From positions 1,240,001-1,304,000 of the forward strand of contig NZ_CP019344.1 of the NCBI RefSeq assembly GCF_002117125.1: 64,000 bases of DNA, given 5' to 3'. This document shows positions 62,355 to 64,000 of this stretch, in pieces. This DNA is from Nonlabens spongiae (GTDB lineage: Bacteria; Bacteroidota; Bacteroidia; Flavobacteriales; Flavobacteriaceae). Positions within the stretch are counted from its first letter, which is position 1. Each line of letters begins with the position of its first letter. Under the pieces are notes generated by a model. The model made no database searches and was not told where the DNA came from. It saw only the letters and a list, made by a program, of their open reading frames with translations. Made by a program: the position numbers and the translations under genes.

Positions 62355-62888
62355 ATGAAGATATTCTTATTACTAATACTAAACTTGTTGATAGTAACTA
62401 GTTGTCAGTCGGGTAAATCGGAATGGCATCTGATTAAAAACTTTGACCAAGTTTCCAAACACGAACCTTTTGGATACAAGTCTGGATACATAAACCAAAT
62501 AGGAGATACTGTAATTCCGTTAGATAAGTATGTTAGATGTTTTACGGACACTGCTATTTATTACGCAATAGTTTATGATAAAAAACAAGGTCTTATCGGA
62601 ATAGATTTGAATGAAAAAAAATTGTTCAATGCAGTATGGGACGGAGAAGGTTCAGTAATAAAAGAATCAGAAGGAATGATATTAATTGAAGAGAATGGGA
62701 AATTTGGTTTTGCTAATTATAAAGGTAAAACAATAATTGAACCCAGATTTGAATATGCTGAAAGTTTCCGGAACGGAAAAGCTAGAGTTTCAAAGGGTAA
62801 TATCACAAGGAATAACGCCCTTGAAAAGCTAGAGATAAATAACTGGTATTTTATAGATAAAAATGGGAATGAAATAATAGAAAACTGA
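62355..62888 (+). CDS. WG-repeat lipoprotein
   Basis: 177 residues with a lipoprotein signal ending LIVTSC (Cys17). The body contains WG-type beta repeats: KKQGLIGIDLNEKKLFNAVW, NGKFGFANYKGKTIIEPRFEYAESFRNGKARVSKG, and a last FIDKNGNEIIEN. The repeats are usually part of surface or periplasmic proteins of unknown role. The gene is more AT-rich than most of the window and adjoins an IS element, so recent acquisition is possible. Confidence 0.82.
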   Translation: MKIFLLLILNLLIVTSCQSGKSEWHLIKNFDQVSKHEPFGYKSGYINQIGDTVIPLDKYVRCFTDTAIYYAIVYDKKQGLIGIDLNEKKLFNAVWDGEGSVIKESEGMILIEENGKFGFANYKGKTIIEPRFEYAESFRNGKARVSKGNITRNNALEKLEINNWYFIDKNGNEIIEN

Positions 62889-62951
62889 GGAATAAACTGA
62901 GGTAAAAACCGACGGTTTTTAAACTCTATAGCATGAGATAAATTTTATTAA

Positions 62952-62985
62952 GGGACACTATCCCTTAAAGTGTGTAAGTTAAAAA
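62952..62985. repeat. Probable inner/terminal end of the IS256-family element
   Basis: GGGACACTATCCCTTAAAG... is a small hairpin-like end sequence (AGGGA/TCCCT) located 26-59 bp beyond the transposase stop, as expected for a terminal inverted repeat. The opposite end is outside the window, so the pairing cannot be checked. Confidence 0.4.
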
Positions 62986-63010
62986 AGCTTGGGTTTGACT
63001 TTAAATTAGT

Positions 63011-64000
63011 TTATAGTTGAACCCTTTCTTTATAAATAGTCAGGAACTGATTGAGCACTATACCCCAGTTTCTGATGGGCATTGACCATTTTTTTGTGGC
63101 TTCCCTTACGGCCAAATATACAGATTTCATTACTGCGTCATCAGTTGGGAAGGATAATTTGTTCTTGGTGTACTTTCTGATTTTTCCATTAAGGTTTTCT
63201 ATTAAGTTGGTGGTGTAGATGATCTTCCTGATCTCTAAAGGGAACTCAAAGAAAACGGTAAGGTCTTCCCAGTTGTCGTACCAGCTTTTAACGGCATAAG
63301 AGTACTTGTCGTTCCATTTATCGGCAAAGTCCTTAAGAGCAGCCTGGGCAGCTTGTTTTGTTGGAGCGTTGTAGATTTGCTTCATATCTGCGGTAAAAGC
63401 TTTTTTATCTTTCCATACTACATATCTACAGGCATTTCTGATTTGGTGAACCACGCAGATTTGAGTTTTGGACTCTGGAAAAACGTTTTTAATAGTCTCT
63501 GTAAAACCATTAAGGTTGTCCGTAGCGGTAATTAAGAGATCTTCTACGCCACGAGCTCTCATATCAGTAAGTACGCTCATCCAGAAGGCGGCAGACTCAT
63601 TTTTGCCCAGCCATAGACCCAACACCTCTTTTTTACCATCTCTACGTAGTCCTACAGCTATGTAAACAGTTTTGTTGATAACCTTAGAGTTCTCACGTAC
63701 TTTGAATACGATACCGTCCATCCAGACGATTAAGTATACTGGTTCCAATGGCCTGTTCTGCCAGGCGACTATATCATTGGTTATACGGTCTGTAATGCGA
63801 GATATGGTAGTTGTCGATATGTCAAAGTTATAAACCTCTCTTATCTGCTCTTCGATATCGCTATTGCTCATTCCTTTAGCGTATAGAGATACGATGACAT
63901 TTTCAATACCATCTACCATGCTGGTACGTTTTGGAACAAGCATCGGATCAAAGGAGGCGTCTCGATCCCTTGGAACTTTTATCTCTGACTCTCCAAAGCC
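63011..64000 (-). mobile_element. IS256-family transposase (Transposase_mut), cut by the window edge
   Basis: At least 330 residues are visible. The frame is still open at the right edge (upstream residues [19 protein letters not shown] precede the first in-window Met), so the N-terminus lies outside. Family landmarks are [11 protein letters not shown]...[31 protein letters not shown], the catalytic DDE region ([12 protein letters not shown] with the first Asp, [13 protein letters not shown] with the second, and the C-terminal [16 protein letters not shown] with the Glu), and the helper [13 protein letters not shown]. No frameshift is seen in the visible part, so it may be active. Insertion here next to the WG-repeat gene marks an accessory edge. 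Confidence 0.9.

Noticed and set aside
1..64000. rRNA, tRNA, tmRNA or riboswitch genes
   Set aside because: No convincing tRNA acceptor/anticodon pattern, rRNA sequence or known riboswitch core was seen by eye; a tRNAscan-SE/Infernal run would settle this.

Overview
The window looks like a chromosomal segment of a marine-type Flavobacteriaceae bacterium (Bacteroidetes); genus-level placement (Nonlabens/Dokdonia-like) is only a guess. Evidence: type IX secretion (T9SS) sorting domains of both type A and type B, TAnnTTTG-like -7 promoter boxes, weak ribosome binding sites, AT-rich DNA, several TTG/GTG starts, the GlgE/GlgB/maltokinase glucan set, and a Cry-DASH/DUF2256 pair. No rRNA, tRNA or CRISPR array was recognised.

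Layout. 1-1.4 kb: a small GNAT protein and a decayed reading frame. 1.4-12.4 kb: carbohydrate region on the minus strand (GH31 alpha-glucosidase, glgB, maltokinase, glgE), interrupted by a frameshifted DUF4136 gene and a plus-strand vanadium-haloperoxidase-like lipoprotein. 12.7-30.7 kb: two surface-protein modules. In the first, a NarL-type histidine kinase, its response regulator and an AraC-type regulator precede a 2561-residue T9SS adhesin-like protein. In the second, a LytTR response regulator and HisKA_2 kinase are divergent from a 1232-residue T9SS protein with a homologous C-terminal half. 30.8-34.2 kb: FAH-family hydrolase, guaB, a small ORF and a broken methyltransferase. 34.2-48.2 kb: a co-oriented array of twelve minus-strand genes, nearly all exported: nine YD/MORN-like paralogues or relatives, a papain-like (C1) peptidase, a lipoprotein and a membrane protein. 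48.6-58.8 kb: FMN split-barrel protein, DUF2256 and Cry-DASH; a T9SS type B protein; uvrB; a lipoprotein, MscS-like channel and SUI1 group; then a pterin dehydratase and CsbD. 58.9-64 kb: outer-membrane barrel, DUF6642-like protein, ECF sigma factor with membrane partner, a WG-repeat lipoprotein and the edge of an IS256-family element.

The most striking signal is a dispersed 14-16 bp perfect palindrome, CGCTTTCGCGAAAGCG, present 20 times (plus one one-mismatch copy), 7 times between genes and 13 times inside genes. In genes it is read mostly as Ala-Phe-Ala-Lys-Ala. It occurs in four signal peptides of the 34-48 kb array, in TPR helices, in a C-type lectin domain and at the start of both T9SS type A sorting domains. 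It behaves like a HIP1- or uptake-sequence-like genomic signature rather than a conventional insertion element. The second candidate for an undescribed system is the exported YD-like protein/C1 peptidase array. A 34-copy 7-bp minisatellite lies directly downstream of the SUI1 gene.
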